A stretch of 64,000 nt of DNA. Origin: Tiliqua scincoides. Lineage: Eukaryota > Chordata > Lepidosauria > Squamata > Scincidae. Positions 9,803 to 21,128 of the stretch are shown one piece after another (the stretch's first letter is position 1; the number at the start of each line of letters is the position of its first letter). A program made the translations under genes and the position numbers. The stretch is taken from assembly GCF_035046505.1 (NCBI RefSeq), contig NC_089821.1:55460256-55524255 (forward strand), given 5' to 3'. The notes below the pieces were generated by a model. That model made no database searches and was not told the origin of the DNA. It saw only the letters and a list, made by a program, of their open reading frames with translations.

Positions 9803-11817
9803 AAGGCACTTTATGAGGTGGAAACAGCAAAGAAAAGCACTAGTAATCTTCCAAGGATCAGATCATAGCCTTTCCTCACCCACAGAAGTTGTTTACCTCT
9901 GCCCTACCAATACAAGTTGCCCCAAGAAAAGTATATCCAAAAACACTTGGGATCCCATCTGTTGTTTGTGGTCCATGCCATGTCAGTCTTCTAACACAGA
10001 GTATATTTAAGAAAGCAGTCACATTGGTCAGCTATGCAACAGTAACAAGAGACTATAATAAAACATTCCAGAACTAAACTTGCCCAGGCAAGGTTACCCA
10101 TAACTAGATTTAGATTTTAAAAGGGATGGTACAGCCAGAGATCTTTGCTGCATGTTGCTGCAAGAGTGGAAGCAACTGGCTTCTGCTACCAGCCTATCAA
10201 TTCAGGACTTCGAGCAAATGTTCCAGCCTGCAAAGCTGTTTGAACAGGTCTATTCTTGCAGTCCCAAGTGCAGCCACCAGATGGAGGAAAAGTTAACCAA
10301 AAGGATGCTCTGAAAACTCCTGGAGGCAATTGGCTTTTTAGGCTTTTTGGATGCTGAAGCTAATATTTGTGCCATGGCCATTTTGAGTCCTGATCAGTAG
10401 CAAATGCTGCATGACGTGACACATGGATTTGCTCGCCAAATGGAAATAAAACCCATGCTCCATGAAAGGAAAAACATGTTGTTTTTTTAAAAAAAGAAAC
10501 GCCAAAACTCATAGGAAGCATGACTGGCAAGCTGGGCTTATTAAACTCAGCTTGGACCTTGTTTACACTTGCATAAATTCAGAGCAGCGACGCTGATGTC
10601 AATAGATTTACACTCCAGTAAAGCAGTCTTTCTCTGCTGGCCTTAACATTATCCCTGCCTTTTGCTGAAGTGGGCATTGAACATGGGTATAATGGTACAA
10701 ATCACTGACCTCAGTAACTAGCAAAATGCCTGATGCTTTGACAGAAAGGGTGAGGGTATGGGAAGAGAGCACTTGTATGCTGCAAGGCATGCTGGGAGGC
10801 ACCAGGCTTCCTGGTGCTTGAGGAAGCATGCCAAATGCTGGCCCCCTTACCTGATAGTTTTCAGTTTCTGCTCCTCTGACATTCTGGCTCACTGCTTTCC
10901 TCTCCTCCAGACTTTTACTCTCTCCCCTACTTCCTTTTCCAATCCAGGAAGGAGGAGGATCAGTAGAGGCAATCGAGTGGGCAGAAGTGAGTGCTCCCTG
11001 CCAATCTACTACTGGAGGTGGCCACTTCAGTTGGCTTCATGGGTGGCCAGCCCTGCTAGGATCTATAGTTTTGTGTTTATACTGTACCCAAAGACCTATT
11101 GCTAATTCCTGCAGGATAAATCACAGTCATCCTGAGATCCACTCAGGGCTGGGTGGGCAAATTTTGTCCCCACTGCAGCATTGCCTACCGTTCCCCATAG
11201 GAGTCAGGGACATCAACTTGTACGGGGAAAATAAAATGGGTGTACATGGGGATCCCACTGGGGTTGGGATTAAGACTATGCCCTGCCCCCACAATCTCAG
11301 GTGATTTGAGCAAGGACTGCTTCTTCCTACTACAGTTTCACACTTTTATCTGCTTAGCCTTAGCCCTGTCTTAAGTTTGCTTCTTCACAATCAAGCGTAT
11401 GCTGGAATGTTGGAGATTTGCCACACAAGTGCCACACAAGATACACACAGGTGGGGTTTGCTGCCACACCTATTGCATAGGATCTCTGAGTCTGGGCCCC
11501 AGTGTGGGAGATGTCCCTGTCCTTCCTTCAAGCTAGAAGAAAACAGAGAATCTCCTTTGCTCGTGGTTAGGATTGAAGGGACATGGAGGTGCCCCCTCCA
11601 CCTCTGAGCAATCTTTTAGCCACCAGCCAGCCAGTCATGACCACAAGACACAAATCAGAAGTGGGACAGAGTGCATTCTCAAGCACTTGGCCAGCACGAG
11701 TCCCTTGTGCCTGCTGAGAAGTGTTGCAAGCATGCCATGGTGACAACTTAGGAGCCAGAAAGCCAACGCAAAGGCACTGGCCTCGCCACACTGGAGCAAG
11801 CTCTGGATCAGGGGAGT
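9803..11817. other. Intergenic; one degenerate repeat
   Basis: 10,762-11,060 is the second copy of the repeat seen at 8,456-8,770. No conserved exon, RNA gene or clear transposon end is visible in the rest. Confidence 0.4.
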
Positions 11818-12207
11818 TCACACTGGTGGCATGGGGTCCTGGAGAGGGCAGCAGGAAGGCAGAAGTGGGATATTCTGGGGTGGGGGAGGACAGGGAGAGG
11901 GCAAGTGTTAGCTAGCTCCATGAGCAGGCCAGGCCCGGGAGAGGGTGGAGCTAGGATCCGGCACATAGATCGGATCCTGACTCCCCTCCCTGGAGGTCCG
12001 GCCTCGCACTACTTAGATCTGGGCCACCTCTTTAGGTAACGCAGGTGCAAGTAGACCCATTTGGGCTGCTGCTGCGTTACACAGAGTAAAGGGAATCTAT
12101 TCCCCTTGCCTTGGGTTGCACAATGGCCAGCCCCAACCCCATGCTGAATACAGGGCAGGCCAGCTGGTCAGCCTCTTCCAGTGTGGGTTAGGATTGGGCT
12201 GTCAGTC
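11818..12207. mobile_element. GC-rich non-autonomous transposon copy
   Basis: Shares 'tattctggggtgggggagga', 'agacccatttgggctgc' and the end 'gggttaggattgggctg' with 1-314 and 409-930. Right boundary about 12,207. Confidence 0.5.
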
Positions 12208-12370
12208 TTATAGGGCTGCCTCTTCTCTGCTGGGAGTGGGATCCCATAAATTTATTAATTTATTTGTAGATTTCACTTTCACTTTCTTTCACAAAGTGAA
12301 TACAGCTAGCATATGATAAAAGAAATTGAACAAAACAGCAAGGAACACAGCAGCAGCAATAAAAGCCCAA

Positions 12371-12455
12371 GCCTATGCATGTCTACTCAAGAGTAAATGC
12401 CATTATAGTTAATGGGTCTTACTCCCAGGAAGGTATGGACAGGATTGCAGCCTAA
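12371..12455. mobile_element. Palindromic short repeat copy
   Basis: 'cctatgcatgtctactcaag' at the left and 'ggacaggattgcagcct' at the right, with core 'taatgggtcttactcccagg'. Same family as 318-408. Confidence 0.65.
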
Positions 12456-12654
12456 AAATTGTAAAGCAATAGGAGATATTCCTTGAGTTAAAACTAGCAG
12501 CATTAAGAGATAAATCTTGAGAATAGTATATAAGCAGTAGACATAGAAGCACACATTAAAACAATCCTGCAAATGAAGGCAGGAGATATAAAAGCAGAGG
12601 GGAAACACGCACACACACCATTCTTCTAAAAGTTCCCCAATGGAACACATAATA

Positions 12655-12925
12655 ATAAATAATAATAAACTTTATTTATATCCCGCCCTTCTCCCTAAAG
12701 GGACCCATCAAGGTAGGGTGCAGCTCCCAAATCTTCAGGGAGTGAGTTCCACAGCTGCAGTGCCACCACTGAGAAAGCCCTTCTTCTAGCCACTGCCCTT
12801 AACCTCTGACAGGGGTGGCACATATAGGAGGGCCCTCTCAGATGGCATAAAGGGGCAGGCCAGGTAAAGGACTGAACAGAAGGCAGCCACTGCGCATCTG
12901 CCATGAGCCCAGAGCACAGCAATTG
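12655..12925 (-). mobile_element. LINE ORF2 C-terminal fragment
   Basis: The - strand frame at 12,922-12,695 encodes 'RRRAFSVVALQLWNSLPEDL', the conserved signature near the C-terminus of CR1/L2-type ORF2 proteins. The + strand ends near 'aataataaactttatttata', the A/T-rich tail seen from the other side. It is severely 5' truncated. Confidence 0.65.
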
Positions 12926-13198
12926 ATTAATAGATAGATAGATTGAATGGTCAGTGAGCTGAATGAAGGTATGAGGATAGTGGTGTGCATGTGTACTCCT
13001 CCTCTATCCATTTTTGAAAAATCACCTCTTTTTTAAAAGGATAATTTTAAAAGAAATTTGCTTCTGAATACTTTGAGAATCTGCCATGAATGCAGAAACT
13101 GCCCTCTTGTATGTACATGGTTACCAAATGTGAGGGGATGATACTGACAGCACCACTGCACAAGTATGGCAGATGTGGTCCCTTAGCCCTGTTGTTTT

Positions 13199-13868
13199 CA
13201 AACTCTCTGGGAGTTTGAAACCTGCAATAAGTCTTTATGGGTGGGAGGCAACAGGGGCAGGGGGAAGGCAGTGACACGAACCCCAGGATCGCGTCGCTCA
13301 GGGGGCTACAGGTACTGGGGTGCACCCTCCAGTCCCTGCAGCAGCCGTCCCTGTGTGTGGGGAGCGCTGCGGGAACACCTGCAGGGCGCCCCAGGTCAGG
13401 GAAAGGGAGAGTGGAGCGATCTGCTCTGCCTCTGCAAAAGCGGGAGCGGAGCGCGATTGCCCCACTCTCCCGTTCCCTGACCTGGGGAGCCCTGCAGGCA
13501 CTCGCGCAGGGCTCCCCGCACACAGGGATGGCTGCTGCAGGGACTGGAGGGTGCACCCCAGTCCCTGCGGCCCCGTCAGAAGGGAAAGCGGAGCGATCGT
13601 GCTCCACTTCCGGTTTTGCGGAGCGGGGCGCAATCGCTCCACTCTCCCTTTTCCTGACCTGGGGAGCCCTGCCGAAGATTGCGCAGGGCTCCCCGCACCC
13701 CCAGGAAGATGCAGGAGGCTTGGGCAAGTGCACACAAGCCCCTGCAGCCCCCTGAGTGGTGTGATCCTGTGGATCGCGCCCCTGTCTCCTGGCTGCCCCC
13801 GCCCCTTAAGGGGGCAGAGGCGAGGACCCACAGGTTGGGGCGTCGCGATGCCCCAGTTTGAATACCAC
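13199..13868. mobile_element. GC-rich hAT-like element with giant internal hairpin
   Basis: Ends are 'gttttcaaactctc' and 'cagtttgaataccactg', matching the 'cagtggttttcaaact' terminal style of hAT elements. The interior is CpG-rich and repetitive: the block at 13,319-13,412 recurs as its near-exact reverse complement at about 13,447-13,556, with a further related block at about 13,580-13,690. Long open frames on both strands (172 to 232 codons, 13,047-14,018) come from this palindromic composition and do not mark genes. Confidence 0.6.
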
Positions 13869-14989
13869 TGCCTTAGCCCATCACTTCTATTCTCAAAATC
13901 CCAAACTGATCCTCAAAGGTATATCTTGGCCCCACTTTACCTGCCTAGAGGGACAACACAGTCACTTCATCCACCACTTCTAATCTCTGGCCATGGTTTC
14001 ATCTCCATTGTGTTTTGAAATGGTTATTTAACCATTGACATCTGGCAGCACAAGCCACATGAACACATTTTATATAAAACAGTCACACAACCAGCCAGTG
14101 ACAATGTGTGCATGTGTTTCCATGGGCCTATTGCCATCCGTGTGAGGCCACTAATAAGCGCAAAGACCACAATTCAGAGAACCACACAACTTCATTTGAA
14201 CTTGTGTTTTTCAGGCAAAGAGCCATCTCTGTCACACAGCAAAACATTTTTTTTGAGATCAAAAATATTTCTGATGTAGCAGGCAGGACTGGGGGTGAAT
14301 GTCTGCTGTTGCAAGAAAATAAGTTAAAAGTCAGGATATGCAAAAGTCCTCGGAGAAATTTCATTAGTCTTATCAGACTTTCTTTTTCCCTCTCTCAATT
14401 CCTCAGATGTTTTGACTTAATTTTGGGCAAAGTTGAGGACGTGCAAATACACACACTGAGACATTTTGTTAATCTTATCAACAGGTGTTCCTTTGCAGAT
14501 TTCGGTAATGGGACAAAGATGTTAACAGTGGGCGAAATGTTCAATGAGGTAAAGAGTCTTGGAAGGAAAGAAAGAAAGAAAGACTTTAGAAGTCTGTACC
14601 AGAAACCCACAAATAAGTCCTGAAGGTTAATTCACACCTGCTTAGGAAGCAGTGAATTGGTAGAACATGTCAGTTCCACCTGAAATGGTTGCGACCACAC
14701 TGCACGCAAACCCAGAGCATATGGGTAATGTTGCTACCGGGTTTTGGACACAGACTTCATTCTGTTCATTGATTGATAAAAACGTGAGGCTGCAGTAGTT
14801 TTTTAAAACAACAACAACAACAACAAAAAAGACCTCCAAAGAAGGTTGGCGGGCCTAGCGCAGAGATCTTCTAGCATCAATGGATTGAGACTAATCATAT
14901 TGAGTCAAATGTGATAAAAGAAAATGATAGCATTGAGAAGAAAAAAAACACACTGTAAAATCCTCCTATTCTGTTTCTCCCATTCTGCT
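13869..14989. other. Intergenic, nothing recognised
   Basis: An open frame of 171 codons at 14,108-14,623 has no recognisable domain, and a short GAAA run lies at about 14,565-14,582. I see no exon-like or RNA feature. Confidence 0.4.
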
Positions 14990-15260
14990 ACTCTCAAGAC
15001 ATTCAAAGGTTTCCTGCTCTGTCAAACTTCAGAAGGTTTCTGTCCTTTCTATTTTGCTGTCCTGCGTCTGGAATTCCTTTCTAGATCACCTCTTCTCTTA
15101 CGTCCTTTAAATCCCTACATGAAACAGTCACATATCCTTCACTTGTTTACCCTGACTCCCTTTCTCCTTCTCTGTTGCCTCCCTTGTGTCTGTTTCTAAA
15201 TCTAGACTGTAAGCCCAGTGATGAGGCATCATGCACACAAATAGGACAATAATAATCATA
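14990..15260 (+). mobile_element. CR1/L3-like LINE 3' fragment
   Basis: 'ctggaattcctttctagatc', then 'ctttaaatccctacatgaaa', then 'tagactgtaagcccagtgat' are the ordered landmarks of the 3' end of L3/CR1-type LINEs (the 'WNSL...FKSLLKTH' region and the following 3' UTR). Old and 5' truncated. Confidence 0.55.
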
Positions 15261-18234
15261 ATACTTTCTAGTCCCTACACCTTACGTAGCCTTCCCAGAT
15301 ATGCTAGCAATCCATATGTAAGAATATCTGATGTGAGAGGAACATTCAAAATCTTATAAGGACTAGGCCAAATGCTTTTCTTAAATAATTTCTCAGTATC
15401 CACACAATGATCTCCATGAGGCTCATTTCTTTCACCTTACCTACTTGCTTTTTTTCTTTCACCTTACCTACTATTTAACATCATTATCCTTCCACTAGTA
15501 AAGGTAGATTTAGGGTATATAAAAACTGAATTGCACACAATCTCAAATTTCATTGCAATAAAAGTAACTATAAAAGGACGGTCCTTCAAATGTGAATTCT
15601 GTGTAGCTGATGCAATGAGGTATGTTGGAGTCTGCAGACAGCCTGAAACAATAGAGATCACACCCACAAGACATTGTTAAACTGATTTCATAGTAGTAAT
15701 AAATATAACTCTTACAGTGTTGATTGTTTTAGCAGATAACATAAATGGGTGATCTCCCAAGTAGTCTCCTCTAGATTGTAAGCTTAAGAAAACACAGAGA
15801 AGACTTTGGGGGTAAAAGGAAGATAAAGAATGATACAGATCTTAAATATCTGTGTTTATGTGCTAGAAAGCCATGGAAAGCTTACGATGAGGTGAACAAA
15901 TATATCTGCCAATAATGTGTTGATTCTGTTACAACATTACAATGATACTGGCATGATTAGCACCATAGAAAATCATATCAACACTGCAGGCATTTCCTAC
16001 TTGTTCCTTCTCCTGTTAATGGTCAGTATAACATTCTGCCATTGTCAATGGCATTATCAACATTATCCCATGAAGAAGGCTCCCTGGGGACAGAAGTGCC
16101 TTTGGGATTGGCTGCTAAGTGAGAGGTTCATTGTGTTATCCACCTCACACTCTTGAATCTGTGAAACCTGTGAAGCAACAGTGGGACAAAAGAAATATGT
16201 GCATACACAATAAGCAGTGATGCCTTTCTCAAACCACTTTGAACAGCTAACTAGAAAATGATTGTATTTCTCCAGCCTCAGTATAAGGAACTTCTCATGG
16301 GATAGCAAATTTGGGCTGAAACAGTAATGGATGCATCCTGGGCAGAGTGATGGTGGTATGCACCTCCTCCTCTCTGTCACTGAGTAGAAAGTAAATCAGA
16401 TTAAGATCTCCTTTAGTTGGCCAATACAATGATCTTCCATCTCCTCTTCCCTTCTGCATACCCTTTGTCACTGTGATCAGCAAACATCATTATCACTTGT
16501 TTCTCCCTGAGAAAGCAAACTTGTTACTACACAGTGCTTACAGTACCAACTCAAAACAAAATCAAAATGTCCAGTGGAGGTGCCTGTGTAACAATAACTT
16601 TGCGCATGACACTGGATAAAGTGCTAACCCCAAGGACGGAGGGCAAAGGAGGGCAAAACAGTAACTGGCAACAACCTGAACAATGAAGGGAATTACGCAT
16701 AAATGCATGCAGTACTTCTGATAAAGAACACAGCAGATTTCAGAGTTTGGTAAACAGGACACACACAACATGCCATATCAGTTTGCAAAAGCACATTATG
16801 TGACCTCGAAGAAGTAGCAGCAAACTATTTTCTTAAGAAAAGCATTTGGTAAGTAAAAAAGATATTACAATGTGCATAACACTGCATCTTTCAATAGGAG
16901 TTTTTTTCTTTTTTAAGCACTCTTTAAATCCAAAACATAACTTTTCTCCTTTGCCTTAGGTGGAATTGTTCTTTAATATGTGGGTGGCCTGATACCCAGA
17001 TACAGTAAGAATTACCTGTTCATCAGAGTTCTGGGCAACTAGAACTGCAGCTGAGGTCATTCAGATCAAGACATGCTAACAATCTGACCTACAGCGGCTT
17101 TCTTGAAAGGTCAGATAGGAAAAGAATCAAGGTCTGAGAGAGTTATGGAGACAGTGGCAAATCCAAGGACAAAGCTGTCTCTTTCCAGCCACCTTCATCA
17201 AATTCTTGACGTCATTCCAGTGGCCACTTTTTACCAGCAGAAATAAGGAGTTACAATGAGAATTCTCATTTCTATCCACTTATTTATATGGCTTACTAGT
17301 GCCAAGAACAATTGTTTGGTCATTTATGATCCAATCCTATCTAGAATTGGGCTGTCAGGCAGAGGGGTTTACGACAGCACTCTGTTGGCTGGCATTCTGT
17401 GAGCTTGCATATTTCCTTTTCATATTGGAACCCCCCCCCCCCCCGCAGACAAAATTGTAAACTTTAATAGTTTAATAAACTCCTTCAGTGTAAATGGTTC
17501 ATCTGAAAAACAAACCACTGATCACTGAATTACTGTAAATTAATTGAAATGCAATTATCAAGCTGCCCATCAGCTGCTGGTAACACTTTTAAGTCATTTG
17601 GGAAAGGCCAAAACTGATCAATTTTATTATTCTAATAGTAAACTTCCAAACAGGTCAAGGTCTTGCATATTAAATATTTGACACAAATGTGTCCTTTCAT
17701 TATTCACAGAAATGATCTAATTGGTGAAAAAAGAACTGAGATGAGGAATGGAATGGAAGGGGGTTGAATGGAATGGAAGGGGGTTGAGACCATGAGTGGC
17801 CTCAGGCCTCCATTTGCCTCAGGGCAACTACTTGTAATTCTCCTTCTGGGAGTATGCAAAAGAAAGGAGATCCCGTCATACCAAGCATACCTAGCCTTGT
17901 GGTGAAACAAATGTTAAGATGCCACCCTCACTTCTCTGTTGTGAATGCATAGTAAAGGTCGCCTCATCCACATGGCTGGATACAGAGACAGACAGCCAAC
18001 TTCTCACATAGATACATATGTACAGTGGGAAGATTGCATGTGACAATCATGCGGTAAGCAGGTCACCAGCTATACCTGAGTACATATGCACAGAATCATG
18101 CTCATCTATGTATGAGTGTGAATACAGCACTGTTGTTTATTATTGTTTCTAGTTAGAGACATTTTTCATAAATTATATATAATGGCTAGATGGCTGAAGA
18201 CCTTTATTTTAATATATTAGCAGCTTTTCCCCAC
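15261..18234. other. Intergenic, mostly unique sequence
   Basis: No repeat end or exon is recognised. A C14 run lies near 17,431. At 17,742-17,786 a unit of about 20 bases with 'gaatggaatggaaggggg' is repeated twice in tandem. Confidence 0.4.
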
Positions 18235-18775
18235 CATAGCATGCAGCCATAGCAAAACAGGCTGCACCTCATGTTATGGTAGGGAGGCCAATCAGGAGGC
18301 CTGGGAGGGGAAAGAAAAAATAATTTCCCCTACCCTTCTGTAAGCCTCTCTGCTGCCAGTGGGTCTCCTCAGACCTGCACAAGCTCTTTAGTGGGCACGA
18401 GTCCAAGGAGACAAAGGGGGCATGTTGGCTCACTCCAGTGGAGATAGCTTCTGTCACAAGTCATTCACACCGATGCGTCACCCCCTCCTGCCTCCAACAT
18501 GCCCCAGCCCTCCCCCTAACCTGCCCTGTTTTGCCTACACTCACCTTGTTGAACCTACCCCACGAATTTATCACCAATTTATCCCACTGGTCTCCTCGAA
18601 TCTGCGTCCACTCAATAGAAGGCACAGATTTGAGGAGAGCCGTTGGGGCTGCCTGATCATTGCATGGCTACCCTGAGTAGCCCTGGAGTTGCTTCCCAGC
18701 CCAACTGGATGCAGTGGTAGCCATTTGGCACCACTGCAGTCCTGGGTACTGGGAAACATAGGATTGAGCTGTTAG
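18235..18775. mobile_element. GC-rich non-autonomous transposon copy
   Basis: A pyrimidine-rich middle ('cccagccctccccctaacc') lies between blocks seen in other copies ('gtctcctcagacctgcacaa', 'ggttggggctgcctg'-like). The right end is 'cataggattgagctgttag'. Same broad family as 9,318-9,802. Confidence 0.45.
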
Positions 18776-19144
18776 AGGGCTGGTCCATTGTGCACGTTCC
18801 TCCCTGTTTTTTCATGATTTTTTTTTTAAACAGAGGAGAAGCAACTCTTCCAGCTGCCTCACCAGACCTTGCTGATGAAGATGTCCTGCTATTTTTTTGA
18901 TTGGCTAGCCAGCCGTCCTGCTTTTTTAGTTTGTTTGTTTGTTTTGGTAGCTAGCTATGAATGCAGCCCAACCTGCTGGAGGCAACTTTTTCTGATGCCT
19001 CCCCAGGGACTGATGACCCAAGCACTGTCTTCTTTATAATTGGCAGACGGAGGTGGCTCTTCCTGGTAGAACAGGCATCCCTGGTTGTTTTGTCCCTTGC
19101 AAGCTACCATAGCAATTGAGCAGATTGGCAGCTCTCCTTGTTCC

Positions 19145-19178
<34 letters not shown>

Positions 19179-19233
19179 ACGCTGCTTCAAAAATGTGCTT
19201 CAGTAGAGAGAAGCAGCTTGGGAAAGGCAAAAG

Positions 19234-19266
<33 letters not shown>

Positions 19267-19378
19267 TGCTGGGTGAGGTGGCTCCACAAGCTCACCATAA
19301 GTGGCTGCCATCTGCTCAGCACTGCGCTTCATGCATGCACCAGCACTCTGGTGCTCCCCAAGACTCCACGCATGAGCT
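18776..19378. repeat. Two (TG)n tracts in intergenic sequence
   Basis: Perfect TG repeats at 19,148-19,176 and 19,234-19,261, 57 bases apart. The 119-codon and 125-codon frames here read through these tracts (VCVCV, THTHT) and are not genes. Nothing else is recognised. Confidence 0.9.
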
Positions 19379-19460
19379 GGGCAATCCTATTCATGTCTAC
19401 TCAGAAGTCAGTCCCATTGAATTCAAAGCTTCCAGGTACGTTTATAGGATTGCAGCCTTA
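19379..19460. mobile_element. Palindromic short repeat copy
   Basis: 'gcaatcctattcatgtctac' and 'tttataggattgcagcct' are the inverted ends, and the core 'gtcagtcccattgaattcaa' matches the family. Confidence 0.65.
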
Positions 19461-19829
19461 AACTATAACTTTTAAAACATGTTCTTGAAAATTGAACTCT
19501 GAAAACTCTACACTTTGCCTTTGGATTTTGGAATGTGGCCAAAGTTTGAATTTGTGTGAAATTTTATTTCAGCTCTGGCACAAAGAGCCAAGGCAGAGTT
19601 TCCTGAGAATTTAGAATAATGTACTGAAGATTATGTACTGAAGTGTATGAAGAAATAGGTCCAGAGATGAAGGTATAGTAAAAACATGAGAGGTAGGAAG
19701 GAAGGAGGAGGTGGTAGAAGCAGGACGGTTGCTTACATACATGCTAAAATCAACAGGAGAGAGGTGGAAAGGTCACAGAGCCAAATGTTGAGGTTAGTGG
19801 TATGTGATGGGAGGGACCACTGGAGATGA

Positions 19830-20600
19830 TGCATTACCCCCACATCCGCAATAAGGACACCAGACTTCGGCTTGGATGAAAATGGGCCACTTTATTGAAC
19901 TTCAACTGCAGCAGGGCAATAACACTGAACATCAATCATGCGGGGCAATATGGGGGAAACGGTCCTAGCCGTCTGTCTCCCCCTACATTCTCATTGGGCG
20001 TACCACCTGGCTCAAAACCCCAGCCGTCAATCGCCAGCTTAGGACCTTCAACGCCACCCCCGATGGGGGCAAGGCAGCCGGACTCCAGGCTAGACAGCCA
20101 AGTCGCACCATCCTGTCTGTCCAGGCCAGGGGTTCGCCTGCCTGCCTCCTGGAGCCGGTCAGGTATCATGGGAGCGGTTCAGACTTACCCCTCACCCTGC
20201 TGCCTTGGATAGACACCGAGCCAAGTCCCTACCTACCCAGCCCCGCAAGTACCCTGCCCACACTGGGAGTGACCAGCCCAGCCTAACCTAAACCGCACCG
20301 CTTGTTCGCCAGTCTGAGGTAGGCGAAAAAACAGCCAACCAAGACCAATCAGTTTGACTGCAAAAAATTCCTACCTGGCCCTAAAAAACGACCAGCTAAT
20401 CCCAGACTGGTTAATAGGGCGGGCGGGCGGGGTTGCCGGCCGGGAACGCTCTGAGCCTGGCTGGGGCATGCACTCCGCGCCAGGGCTCTAGTCACACCTC
20501 CCCAGCCGCATGGACCAATCGCGGCTCAAGCCTCAGCCTCGATGCACGAGGCGGGGAGGGGGCAATCTGCTGCTAGTGCCTGATTGGCGCTAACAGCCTT
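19830..20600 (-). other. Composition island, possible solo LTR (uncertain)
   Basis: A stretch of about 770 bp with base composition unlike its neighbours: C-rich and CpG-bearing, with a GGGC repeat near 20,420. On the - strand a polyadenylation-type AATAAA lies close to one end, followed by a short GT-rich piece, which is the order inside a retroviral-type LTR. No coding part, primer site or target duplication could be confirmed, so the LTR reading is a guess. Ends are approximate. Confidence 0.25.
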
Positions 20601-20604
20601 TATC

Positions 20605-20720
20605 ACGAAAGGTGAAGATGTCTGGAGAGAAAATTTCATTACTGCTGTAGTTATAGATAAGAAAACTGAGGCATAGTGAATTGTTAAGATCACACAGGAG
20701 GCATAACAGAAATGGAGCCA
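20605..20720 (-). mobile_element. MIR-like fragment
   Basis: 'gataagaaaactgaggcata' followed by 'gttaagatcacacagga' is the recognisable conserved stretch of MIR-type repeats (acagatgaggaaactgaggc...). Old and partial. Confidence 0.5.
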
Positions 20721-21050
20721 AGGTGCACTCTCTAACAAACAGTGCATCATGTGGTAAGTTAATGTTTCCTGAACTGTACAATTTCAGAATGTATACTTGC
20801 TTCTCCATAGGGAAGAAAATGCATACATATTAAAGACTGCTAGAGAGAAGATTAGATTAGTACTCTTCTAGTTTTTGATGTTCAGGCAGTTTTTAAGGTG
20901 TGCGAACCAGCAAGAGCATGCTCCCTTATTTATTTTTAATATAATTAACCTACATTTTCCAGCCCAGATGAACTCTCAAAACAACTGACACTGTGGGGGG
21001 GACGGACGGACAGGGGGGTTAAAGAAACAACCAGTCAAGGCCTGCATCTA

Positions 21051-21128
21051 AGGCTACAATCCTATCCATATGTTCTTTGAACACAATGGGACTTACTTCT
21101 GAGTAGACATGCATAGATTGGGCTGTAA
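21051..21128. mobile_element. Palindromic short repeat copy
   Basis: 'gctacaatcctatccat' on the left, 'caatgggacttacttctgag' in the core and 'atgcatagattgggctg' on the right. Confidence 0.65.

Noticed and set aside
13047-14018. Overlapping frames of 172 to 232 codons on both strands
   Set aside because: They fall in the CpG-rich palindromic hAT-like element; the 'proteins' are repeats of each other on opposite strands and match no family.
19085-19475. Frames with VCVCVC or HTHTHT runs
   Set aside because: They are translations of (TG)n microsatellites.
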